Notes: generated by a model from the letters alone, not told the origin. Shown: positions 1-5,028, numbered from the stretch's first letter. The stretch is DNA of 5,028 nt from Deltaproteobacteria bacterium (GCA_013202445.1 JABMRW010000003.1:1-5028); one strand, 5' to 3'. A program made the numbers and translations.

Positions 1-24
1 CCCCTCTCCAAGAATGGAGAGGGG
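1..24. repeat. Perfect 10-bp hairpin, probable dispersed REP-like repeat
   Basis: CCCCTCTCCA (1-10) is an exact inverted complement of TGGAGAGGGG (15-24), with the four-base loop AGAA. The right arm is followed by GACAAAGGGGGTGAGG (25-40), which is G-rich and has no T-run, so this is not a normal intrinsic terminator reading rightward. From memory, CCCTCTCC/GGAGAGGG hairpins followed by an AGGGGGTGAGG tail recur as short dispersed elements in Chloroflexota and other genomes; I cannot search to confirm this. The repeat may extend left of the window and right to about base 42. It could also help end transcription of an upstream gene that is out of view. Confidence 0.55.
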
Positions 25-60
25 GACAAAGGGGGTGAGGTTGATACAGACTCATCACCT

Positions 61-89
61 TTGCATTCAAACCCCTTCTATGCTATATT
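61..89 (+). promoter_or_regulatory. Extended -10 promoter of the thiamine operon
   Basis: TATATT at 84-89 is preceded by TGC at 81-83, giving the TGn extended -10 signature. TTGCAT at 61-66 lies exactly 17 bp upstream and matches the first three bases of the TTGACA -35 box. Transcription would start near 95-97, about 18 bases before the riboswitch aptamer and about 170 bases before thiC, the usual layout for a riboswitch-controlled leader. The -35 match is weak, but the extended -10 and the position make this the best promoter upstream of the operon. No repressor site is evident; control is expected to be by transcription attenuation downstream. Confidence 0.6.
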
Positions 90-113
90 TTAGCTACACA
101 ACTTAATAAAACC

Positions 114-200
114 ACCGCTAGGGGTGCTTGAGCGGCTGAGAGGCAGCATAACGCCAACCCTAGGAACCTGACCTCGGTAATACGAGCGGAGGGAAGCGGT
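114..200 (+). promoter_or_regulatory. TPP (thiamine pyrophosphate) riboswitch aptamer
   Basis: The closing stem P1 is ACCGCT (114-119) with AGCGGT (195-200). P2 is formed by CTAGGG (118-123) with CCCTAG (158-163), sharing some bases with P1 at its edge. The pyrimidine-sensing core CTGAGA is at 136-141. The GGAACCTGA strand is at 163-171. The pyrophosphate-side hairpin has arms CTCG (173-176) and CGAG (183-186) around GTAATA, followed by GGAGGGAAG. These are the hallmark conserved blocks of the THI element in the right order and spacing. It lies directly upstream of thiC and thi4, its classic targets. When TPP is bound, P1/P2 are locked and the downstream terminator can form, switching the operon off. 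Confidence 0.96.
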
Positions 201-210
201 AGCAACTTAG

Positions 211-255
211 ACCAAGGGTTTAGAGTAAGCGCCGAAGCCCTTGGTTTTATTTTTT
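211..255 (+). terminator. Riboswitch-controlled intrinsic terminator
   Basis: ACCAAGGGTTT (211-221) pairs with AAGCCCTTGGT (235-245), an 11-bp stem with one G-T pair and a 13-base loop. It is followed by a T-rich tract at 246-255 interrupted by a single A. It lies 10 bases after the TPP aptamer and ends immediately before the thiC Shine-Dalgarno, so it is the expression platform. A competing antiterminator is visible: AACCCTAGG in the aptamer (156-164) can pair with CCAAGGGTT (212-220) with one mismatch. This would occupy the 5' arm of the terminator and break P2 when TPP is absent. The pairings are read from sequence; the switching order is inferred. Confidence 0.9.
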
Positions 256-260
256 GGAGG
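256..260 (+). promoter_or_regulatory. thiC Shine-Dalgarno (GGAGG) that fixes the start
   Basis: GGAGG lies five bases before the ATG at 266 and directly after the terminator T-tract. It decides the start codon: the in-frame TTG at 254 would place the ribosome site inside the coding sequence and start translation within the terminator, so it is not credible. The site is next to the terminator rather than in its stem, so regulation appears to act on transcription and not by hiding the ribosome site. Confidence 0.85.
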
Positions 261-265
261 CAGCT

Positions 266-1561
266 ATGACTCAACTGGAACTGGCCAGAGCAGAGACTAT
301 CTCCCCGCAGATGAGCCTGGTGGCGGAGAGAGAGGGGCTGGAGGCGGAGTTTATCCGGCGGGGGGTGGCCGAGGGAACTATAGTAATCCCGGCCAATCCC
401 GGGCACAAAAACCTCGTCCCCGGCGGCATCGGGCGGGAGCTAAAGACCAAGGTCAACGCCAATATCGGCACCTCCTCCGACTTCGGCAATATAGACACCG
501 AGCTGGAGAAGCTGCGGGTGGCCATTGACTGCGGCGCCGACGCCGTCATGGACCTGTCCACCGGCGGCGACATAAACGCCATCCGTCGGGCGATAGTTAC
601 AGCCAGCCCGGTAATGATAGGCACGGTGCCCATCTACCAGGCAGGCATCGAAGCCATGAACAAACGGGGCGCCATCGTCAAGATGACCGTCGACGACCTG
701 TTCTCATCTATAGAAGAGCACGCCCGGGACGGCGTTGATTTCATCACCGTGCACTGCGGCACCACCCGCGCCGCCGTCGAACATCTAAAGAAGCAGGGAA
801 GAGTGGCCGACGTGGTATCGCGGGGCGGGGCATTTCTCATCGGCTGGATGCTGCACAATGAGCGCGAAAATCCACTCTACGAATATTTTGACCGCCTTTT
901 AGATATAGCCAGGGAGTTCGACGTAACCCTGAGCCTCGGCGACGGCATGCGTCCCGGCTGCCTGGCCGACGCCACCGACCGTCCCCAGATAGAGGAGCTG
1001 CTGGCCATCGGCGAGCTGGTAAGCAAAGCGCGACAGGCCGGTGTGCAGGTTATGGTGGAGGGGCCGGGGCACCTGCCCTTAAATCAGATCGAAGCCAATG
1101 TCCAGCTGGAGAAGTCTATTTGCCAGGGGGCGCCCTTCTACGTATTGGGCCCGCTGGTAACCGATGTTGCCGCCGGCTATGACCACATCACCGGGGCTAT
1201 CGGCGGGGCTATCGCCGCCGCCGCCGGCACCGACTTCCTGTGCTACGTAACACCAGCTGAGCATCTCTCCCTGCCCGACCCCGAGGACGTGAGGCAGGGG
1301 GTTATCGCCTCCCGCATTGCCGCCCACGCCGGCGACATCGTCAAAGGGGTAAAGGGCGCTGCGGACTGGGACCGGCAGATGGCCCTGGCCCGAAAGAAGC
1401 TGGACTGGGAAGAGCAGGCCAGGCTTTCTTTAAACCCTGAGCTTGCCCGCCGGGTTCACGGCAAGCACACATCGGTCGGCAAAGCCTGCAGCATGTGCGG
1501 GGAATACTGCGCCATGGAATTGGTGGAAAAGTACCTGGGGGCATCGGTAACCAGGTGCTAA
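266..1561 (+). CDS. thiC: Phosphomethylpyrimidine synthase ThiC
   Basis: ThiC is a cytosolic radical-SAM enzyme that rearranges 5-aminoimidazole ribotide into HMP-phosphate, the pyrimidine half of thiamine. The 431-residue product carries the family blocks in order: NANIGTS (64-70), DLSTGGD (96-102), GTVPIYQA (119-126), SRGG (185-188), DGMRPGC (226-232), VEGPGH (264-269, metal/substrate region) and a C-terminal cluster motif with Cys408, Cys411 and Cys415 for the [4Fe-4S] centre. The cysteine spacing is CX2CX3C, one residue shorter than the CX2CX4C of the long proteobacterial type. With the length near 430 and no long N-terminal extension, this points to the short ThiC form of archaea and many anaerobes. 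The ATG at 266 is set by GGAGG at 256-260. It is the first gene after the TPP riboswitch and is followed 22 bp later by thi4. Identification is secure. Confidence 0.98.
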   Translation: MTQLELARAETISPQMSLVAEREGLEAEFIRRGVAEGTIVIPANPGHKNLVPGGIGRELKTKVNANIGTSSDFGNIDTELEKLRVAIDCGADAVMDLSTGGDINAIRRAIVTASPVMIGTVPIYQAGIEAMNKRGAIVKMTVDDLFSSIEEHARDGVDFITVHCGTTRAAVEHLKKQGRVADVVSRGGAFLIGWMLHNERENPLYEYFDRLLDIAREFDVTLSLGDGMRPGCLADATDRPQIEELLAIGELVSKARQAGVQVMVEGPGHLPLNQIEANVQLEKSICQGAPFYVLGPLVTDVAAGYDHITGAIGGAIAAAAGTDFLCYVTPAEHLSLPDPEDVRQGVIASRIAAHAGDIVKGVKGAADWDRQMALARKKLDWEEQARLSLNPELARRVHGKHTSVGKACSMCGEYCAMELVEKYLGASVTRC

Positions 1562-1583
1562 TACAATAAATATGGAGAGATAG

Positions 1584-2378
1584 ATGGAACTCGATGAGGT
1601 AACCATATCCAGAGCGATAACCGAAACCTTCATGAAGGAATTCCAGGAGGCGATGGACATCGAGGCAGCCATCGGCGGCGCCGGACCGGCCGGTATGGCC
1701 GCAGCTTACTACCTGGCAAAAGCGGGAATAAAAACGGTCATTTTTGAGAGAAGTCTCCGCCCCGGCGGCGGTATGCCCGGCGGGGGGATGATGTTCAATA
1801 CCATCGTGGTGCAGGAGGAAGCCAGGGGGATACTGGATGAGTTCGGCGTCAGAACCAGAGAGTACGAAAAGGGCTACTATACCGCCGACTCCGTAGAGGC
1901 ATCCTCGGCCATTTGCCTCAAAGCAATCCAGGCAGGAGCCAAGATATTCAATTTAATAAGCATCGAAGATGTTATGATAAGGAAGAACGACAGGATAACC
2001 GGCCTGGTATTGAACTGGAGTGCGGTTAATTTAGCCGGACTGCATGTCGACCCCCTGTCCATACGCTCAAAGGTGGTAATCGACGCCACCGGCCATGCCA
2101 GCGAAATCTGCCACATAGTGGTGAACAAGCTTGGCGTCAAGCTAATGACAGAGGGAGGCGGAATACTGGGTGAAAGGTCTATGTGGGCTGAGATAGCCGA
2201 AAGGAAGATAATAGAGAATACCAGAGAGGTCTATCCCGGCTTGATTGTGGCCGGTATGGCCGCTAATGCCGTTTGCGGCGGCCCCCGAATGGGCCCTATC
2301 TTCGGTGGTATGCTTCTTTCCGGAAAACATGCGGCTGAGGTCGCCATGAAAATTATAAAAAAGCCGGCGGGCTCCTAG
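1584..2378 (+). CDS. thi4: Sulfide-dependent ADP-thiazole synthase (Thi4, His type)
   Basis: Thi4 builds adenylated thiazole carboxylate from NAD, glycine and a sulfur donor, giving the thiazole half of thiamine. The 264-residue product has a Rossmann dinucleotide site GAGPAG (32-37), an acidic strand end (Glu55), the glycine-rich GGGMPGGGMMFN block (61-72) and the C-terminal PRMGPIFGG block starting at Pro234. In GLHVDPLSI the residue matching the sulfur-donating Cys of yeast Thi4 is His154, as in methanogen enzymes. By family knowledge such forms use free sulfide with Fe(II) and turn over repeatedly instead of being consumed. Gly31 stands where Val is usual just before the GxGxxG motif. Start ATG 1584 has GGAGAGA at 1574-1580. 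It replaces the ThiG/ThiS/ThiO route. A ribose-1,5-bisphosphate isomerase-like role is excluded by the fold motifs. Controlled with thiC by the TPP switch. Confidence 0.95.
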   Translation: MELDEVTISRAITETFMKEFQEAMDIEAAIGGAGPAGMAAAYYLAKAGIKTVIFERSLRPGGGMPGGGMMFNTIVVQEEARGILDEFGVRTREYEKGYYTADSVEASSAICLKAIQAGAKIFNLISIEDVMIRKNDRITGLVLNWSAVNLAGLHVDPLSIRSKVVIDATGHASEICHIVVNKLGVKLMTEGGGILGERSMWAEIAERKIIENTREVYPGLIVAGMAANAVCGGPRMGPIFGGMLLSGKHAAEVAMKIIKKPAGS

Positions 2379-2403
2379 TGCTGGAATTTTTTCTAATAAG
2401 ATT

Positions 2404-3531
2404 ATGAAAATAGGCGGCGGTTTTAATCTAGGCAAGTTATTCGGCATCCAGTTCCGGCTGCACTATACCTGGTTTATAATATTCATATTAATAACCGTCT
2501 CGCTTTCGTGGTGGGTCTTCCCCGTTTTCTACCCGGGCTGGAGCCAGCTGCTCTACTGGACTATCGGCCTGGCCAGCAGCCTGCTGGTCTTTGCCTCGGT
2601 ATTAGCCCACGAGCTGGCCCACAGCCTGGTGGGCAGAGCCAACGGCATCCCCATTAAAAGCATAACCCTGTTCCTTTTCGGCGGGGTGGCCCAGATGGCC
2701 AGGGAGGCAACTAAAGCCGGCGCCGAATTCAAAATGGCGGCCGCCGGACCTGCCTGCAGCCTGGTAATCGGGGGGGTGTTTGCCGTGGTCTGGGTATTGA
2801 CCCGGGACATTATCGAGCCGGTAGCGGCTATGGCTTTTTACCTGGCTCAGATTAATGTGATTCTGGCTATATTTAACCTGATACCCGGTTTCCCGCTGGA
2901 CGGCGGGCGTGTCTTCCGCTCTTTATTGTGGCGGTTTAGCGGCAACTACCAGCGCTCCACACGAATCGCCACCCGTACGGGGCAGGGTGTGGCCTTTGCT
3001 TTTATGCTGGGCGGTATTTTGATGATGGCCTTCCTTGAGGATTGGATAGGCGGTATATGGATAATCTTTATCGGCTGGTTCCTGTACAACGCCGCCTCAG
3101 CCAGCTATCGTCAGGCTCAATGGCAGGAGGCCCTGCGCGGCATCACCGCATCACAGGTGATGACCTCCCACTATGCAACAGTCCCGCCCGATATTACCCT
3201 TAAGCAGCTGGTTGAGGGGTATGTCCTGCTCAGGGGTCAACGCTTCTTCCTGGTGGCTGATGAGAGCGGGTTTAAGGGGATTTTAACCCTGCGTAATATC
3301 AAGTCCATTCCTCAGTCAAGCTGGAATACAACCCCGGTAGAGAACATAATGGTCCCCGCCGGTCAGATTAAGACAGCCCGCCCCGAGCAGGACGTCATGA
3401 ACATCATGGCGGAGATGAGCGAGAGCGCCATAAATCAGATGCCGGTAGTAGACGAGGGCAGAGTTATCGGGCTGATTACCCGTGACAACCTATCAAGGGC
3501 CCTGCGTACCCGCAACGACCTGGGGATATAG
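2404..3531 (+). CDS. M50 site-2-type intramembrane metalloprotease with two CBS domains
   Basis: The 375-residue product is a membrane-embedded zinc protease of the S2P/SpoIVFB type, a family that cuts membrane-anchored regulators such as anti-sigma factors. A hydrophobic segment at about 22-40 is followed by a helix holding the zinc motif HELAH (69-73). The AAAGPACS stretch opens the next helix (about 108-130), then NLIPGFPLDGG (158-168) supplies the third zinc ligand Asp166, and two more helices lie at about 190-228. Two cytosolic CBS domains follow, at about 248-305 and 311-368, each with a VM.. entry (Met253, Met316). CBS pairs usually bind adenine nucleotides, so activity may respond to energy state. 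All catalytic residues are present. The gap from thi4 is 25 bp with only a weak AATAAG before the ATG, so translation may be low or coupled. The substrate is unknown, and no thiamine role is evident. Confidence 0.93.
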   Translation: MKIGGGFNLGKLFGIQFRLHYTWFIIFILITVSLSWWVFPVFYPGWSQLLYWTIGLASSLLVFASVLAHELAHSLVGRANGIPIKSITLFLFGGVAQMAREATKAGAEFKMAAAGPACSLVIGGVFAVVWVLTRDIIEPVAAMAFYLAQINVILAIFNLIPGFPLDGGRVFRSLLWRFSGNYQRSTRIATRTGQGVAFAFMLGGILMMAFLEDWIGGIWIIFIGWFLYNAASASYRQAQWQEALRGITASQVMTSHYATVPPDITLKQLVEGYVLLRGQRFFLVADESGFKGILTLRNIKSIPQSSWNTTPVENIMVPAGQIKTARPEQDVMNIMAEMSESAINQMPVVDEGRVIGLITRDNLSRALRTRNDLGI

Positions 3532-3564
3532 AAAATATATATATTATATAATTAGGGAGGCAAG
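3532..3564 (+). promoter_or_regulatory. A/T-only spacer with strong Shine-Dalgarno
   Basis: The gap between the protease and the GreA-like gene begins with 23 consecutive A/T bases (3532-3554), then GGGAGG at 3555-3560, four bases before ATG 3565. The A/T tract contains TATATT (3540-3545) and TATAAT (3547-3552), which look like -10 boxes. However, no -35 match lies 17 bp upstream, and a start from TATAAT would fall inside the Shine-Dalgarno. A weak internal promoter from TATATT is possible. An unstructured A/U-rich ribosome-loading leader is the simpler reading. The ribosome site itself is clear and fixes the start of the next gene. Confidence 0.4.
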
Positions 3565-4374
3565 ATGAATAGTTCCAGCCAGAATCCGAACCTGGGTGAG
3601 GCAGCCGGCAGTTTTCTGGCCGACCTGCCCGCCGAAGAAGGCGAGAAAAGCCAGCAGGCAGTATATGGATTCGTGCGCTGGTACGGCAGCAAGCGTTCCC
3701 TTTCTTTACTGACCGCCCATGAGGTGGAAAATTACGCGGGGCGATTATCGTCAGCCGGGGCCAGCTATTTAACTAATGTCGAGCAGGTAAAAGCCTTTCT
3801 GGCCTACGCCAGGAAACGGGGCTGGGTCAAGGCCAACCTGGCGGCTCACCTCAAGACCAGGAAGTCCAAGACCAGGCTGTCTTCCCCGGCCGGACGGCGG
3901 CAGTCACCAGCCAACCCCCTGACCCGGCAAGGATATACCAAGCTGGAAGCCGAGATTGCCGAGCTGAAAAACCGGCGGCTGGAGGTTATCGAGGATATGC
4001 GCCGGGCGGCGGCGGATAAGGATTTCCGCGAGAACGCGCCCCTGGACGCCGCCAGGGAGGAGCGGGGGTACCTGGAGGGCCGGATGATAGAGCTGGAAGC
4101 GTCCCTAAAATCGGCTACCATTATTGATGAAACAAAAAAAACCGGGTCCAAGGTAAGCGTGGGTGACAGTGTTATCCTGATCGACCCGGCTTCCGGCGAG
4201 GAACTGCGCTACACCGTGGTCAGCCCCCGGGAAGTAGACCCGGTCAAGGGCAAAATTTCGAGCCATTCACCCATAGGTAAAGCCGTTATCGGCTGCGTCC
4301 AGGGAGAAATGGTAGAGATAACCGCCCCCCTGGGCAAATTATGCTACCAGATTAAGCAGATTGAGTGTAAATAG
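3565..4374 (+). CDS. GreA/GreB-family elongation factor with N-terminal SAM-like domain
   Basis: The C-terminal 150 residues are a full Gre factor, which enters the secondary channel of stalled RNA polymerase and stimulates cleavage of the backtracked transcript. The GreA N-domain coiled coil starts at Leu119 (LTRQGYTKL) and runs to about 187. At its tip, KDFREN keeps both acidic residues needed for catalysis (Asp153, Glu156). The FKBP-like C-domain spans about 193-267, with KGKISSHSPIGKA at 228-240. Ordinary GreA is about 158 residues; this protein is 269 because of 118 extra N-terminal residues. Residues about 13-100 (WYGSKRSLSLLT, EVENY, VKAFLAYARKRGW) resemble the SAM-like core-binding domain of XerC-type tyrosine recombinases. 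The recombinase catalytic domain is absent. A basic linker (97-113) joins the two parts. The extra domain may bind DNA or polymerase (inference). GGGAGG at 3555-3560 supports this start. Confidence 0.9.
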   Translation: MNSSSQNPNLGEAAGSFLADLPAEEGEKSQQAVYGFVRWYGSKRSLSLLTAHEVENYAGRLSSAGASYLTNVEQVKAFLAYARKRGWVKANLAAHLKTRKSKTRLSSPAGRRQSPANPLTRQGYTKLEAEIAELKNRRLEVIEDMRRAAADKDFRENAPLDAAREERGYLEGRMIELEASLKSATIIDETKKTGSKVSVGDSVILIDPASGEELRYTVVSPREVDPVKGKISSHSPIGKAVIGCVQGEMVEITAPLGKLCYQIKQIECK

Positions 4375-4415
4375 CCGCACTACACGCCACACAATTCACC
4401 CCTACTATTGAGGTA

Positions 4416-4431
4416 TTGACAAAGAGGTCAA
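4416..4431. promoter_or_regulatory. Inverted repeat over the -35 box, possible operator
   Basis: TTGAC (4416-4420) and GTCAA (4427-4431) are exact inverted complements separated by six bases. The left arm is the -35 box itself, so a dimeric regulator bound here would block polymerase. The arms are only five bases long and one is constrained by the promoter consensus, so chance is a serious alternative. Confidence 0.25.
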
Positions 4432-4444
4432 GGCTACTTAAAGT
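4416..4444 (+). promoter_or_regulatory. Sigma-70-type promoter of the zinc-ribbon gene
   Basis: TTGACA at 4416-4421 is a perfect -35 box. After exactly 17 bp comes TAAAGT at 4439-4444, which matches four of six bases of TATAAT. The expected start is near 4451, giving a leader of about 20 bases with GAGG at 4460-4463 before ATG 4471. It lies in the 96-bp gap (4375-4470) after the GreA-like gene. I see no T-tailed terminator in that gap, so some read-through from upstream is possible. Confidence 0.75.
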
Positions 4445-4470
4445 ATTTAGACAAGATTTGAGGACTACAA

Positions 4471-5028
4471 ATGGCCAGATGTCGTAACTGCGGACAGAGA
4501 ACCGAGGGTGATTTCTGCCAGTGGTGTGGTTACCCGATATTGAGGGGTCGCCGCCGAAGGCCGCTAAAATCAGCCGAGGAAGCCAGGGCTAGAGCAATAA
4601 GAGAGGTCGAGAAGGCTAAGGCCAGGCTCGAAGCCGAGGAAGCCAGGACAGCCAGGGAAGCAGAGAAGGCCAGGGCAATAAGGGAAGCCGAGGAGGCTAA
4701 GGTCAGGGCCAGGAAAGAAGCCAAGGAGACCAAGGAGAGAACCAGGACAGAGGACAAGGAGGCCAAGGAGAGAACCAGAACAGGAGCCGAGGAGGCCAGG
4801 TTAGCCAGGGAGGCCGAGGCTAAGGCGATAAAAGAGGCCGAGGAAGCTAAGGAGAAGGCCCGGCTAGAAGCCGAGGAGGCCCAGAGAGCCAGGGAGGCCG
4901 AAGCCAGAGCAATAAAAGAGGCCGAAGAGGCCAGAGAAGAGGCCGAGGAGGCTAAGGAGAGGGCCCGAATAGAAGCCAAGGAGGCCCAGAGAGCAAAAGA
5001 AGCCGAAGCCAGGGCAATAAGAGCTGAC
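4471..5028 (+). CDS. Zinc-ribbon protein with long Ala/Glu/Lys/Arg repeat helix, cut by window end
   Basis: An open frame starts at ATG 4471 and stays open through all 186 codons to the right edge, so the C-terminus is missing. Residues 4-19 form a Cys4 zinc ribbon: CRNC (4-7) and CQWC (16-19), with eight residues between the pairs. A basic patch RGRRRR (25-30) follows. From about residue 33 onward the chain is almost only Ala, Glu, Lys and Arg with rare Ile, Leu or Val. It is built of imperfect repeats carrying an A-I-(K/R)-E-A-E motif. This predicts a long charged single helix or Ala-rich coiled coil of more than 22 nm. There is no signal peptide or membrane segment in the visible part. GAGG at 4460-4463 and the promoter at 4416-4444 support the start. 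Function is unknown; a missing C-terminal domain would probably define it. The zinc ribbon plus basic patch may contact nucleic acid or protein. Confidence 0.85.
   Translation, partial: MARCRNCGQRTEGDFCQWCGYPILRGRRRRPLKSAEEARARAIREVEKAKARLEAEEARTAREAEKARAIREAEEAKVRARKEAKETKERTRTEDKEAKERTRTGAEEARLAREAEAKAIKEAEEAKEKARLEAEEAQRAREAEARAIKEAEEAREEAEEAKERARIEAKEAQRAKEAEARAIRAD
4588..5028 (+). repeat. Degenerate in-frame repeats coding the charged helix
   Basis: The AI-containing motif occurs at residues 42-43, 69-70, 119-120, 147-148 and 182-183 of the encoded protein, giving spacings of 27, 50, 28 and 35 codons. The units after residue 117 are most alike: AIKEAEEAKEKARLEAEEAQ (119-138) is echoed from 147 with a seven-codon insertion and continues as ERARIEAKEAQRAKEAEA (163-180). 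The spacings 28 and 35 are multiples of seven, which fits heptad-based growth by unequal exchange or slippage. The coding strand is strongly purine-biased over this stretch, mostly GAG, GAA, AAG, AGG and GCC codons. Confidence 0.7.

Noticed and set aside
254..265. Earlier TTG start adding four residues to ThiC
   Set aside because: The TTG is in the terminator T-tract and would make the GGAGG ribosome site part of the coding region; ATG 266 has ideal spacing.
83..406. 107-codon reverse-strand frame across the riboswitch
   Set aside because: It overlaps the TPP aptamer, terminator and start of thiC, and the product has no recognisable motif.
2364..2392. Possible terminator at the end of thi4: CCGGC/GCTGG stem followed by six T
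   Set aside because: The stem is only five pairs with one G-T, the loop is 11 bases, two A bases separate stem and T-run, and it overlaps the stop codon. Too weak to call, although partial attenuation before the protease gene is possible.
3601..3870. Integrase or mobile element remnant
   Set aside because: The recombinase-like residues are in frame with an intact Gre factor, with one ribosome site and no stop, and no catalytic R-H-R-Y region or att-like repeats are nearby.
4366..4390. GTGTA/TACAC inverted repeat after the GreA-like gene as a terminator
   Set aside because: Five-base arms, long loop and no T-tract.
4530..4979. 149-codon reverse-strand frame rich in Ser, Ala and Leu
   Set aside because: It is the mirror of the GAG/GCC/AAG-rich repeat on the + strand, has no ribosome site, and runs opposite to a frame with a clear promoter, Shine-Dalgarno and zinc ribbon.
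4588..5028. CRISPR-like or satellite array
   Set aside because: The repeats are degenerate, keep a reading frame, vary in spacing and lack constant repeats with unique spacers; they are protein-coding.

Overview
The window reads as a chromosomal segment of a GC-rich anaerobic-type bacterium. The set of features (TPP riboswitch, short archaeal-like ThiC, His-type Thi4, a CBS-containing site-2 protease, a GreA-family protein with an added DNA-binding-like domain, and a CCCCTCTCC-type dispersed hairpin) suggests Chloroflexota, perhaps Dehalococcoidia. That placement is an inference from gene style, not from a marker gene. All five genes lie on the + strand with short gaps, and there is no sign of mobile elements, tRNA, rRNA or CRISPR.

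Bases 1-265 are a regulatory leader. A perfect 10-bp hairpin at the left edge looks like a dispersed repeat. It is followed by an extended -10 promoter (61-89), a thiamine-pyrophosphate riboswitch aptamer (114-200) and an intrinsic terminator (211-255). The T-tract of the terminator runs straight into the Shine-Dalgarno of thiC. A segment of the aptamer (156-164) can pair with the 5' arm of the terminator, which gives a plausible antiterminator, so the switch can be read almost completely from sequence.

Bases 266-2378 hold thiC and thi4, 22 bp apart. They supply the two halves of thiamine: ThiC makes the HMP-P pyrimidine from the purine intermediate AIR, and Thi4 makes the thiazole from NAD, glycine and sulfide. 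Thi4 has His at the position of the sacrificial Cys of yeast Thi4, so it should be a true multi-turnover enzyme that needs free sulfide and iron, which fits an anoxic, sulfidic lifestyle. The enzymes that phosphorylate and join the two halves are not in this window.

Bases 2404-4374 hold two further genes, probably in the same transcription unit or loosely coupled to it: an intramembrane M50 metalloprotease with two C-terminal CBS domains, and a GreA/GreB-type transcript cleavage factor with about 118 extra N-terminal residues that resemble the SAM-like core-binding domain of tyrosine recombinases.

Bases 4375-4470 are a 96-bp gap with a clear sigma-70-type promoter (TTGACA, 17 bp, TAAAGT). 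It drives an open reading frame that starts at 4471 and is cut by the window's right edge. This frame encodes a small Cys4 zinc ribbon followed by at least 150 residues of Ala/Glu/Lys/Arg-rich repeats predicted to form a long charged helix. It is the least characterised gene here and, with the GreA fusion, the best candidate for something undescribed.
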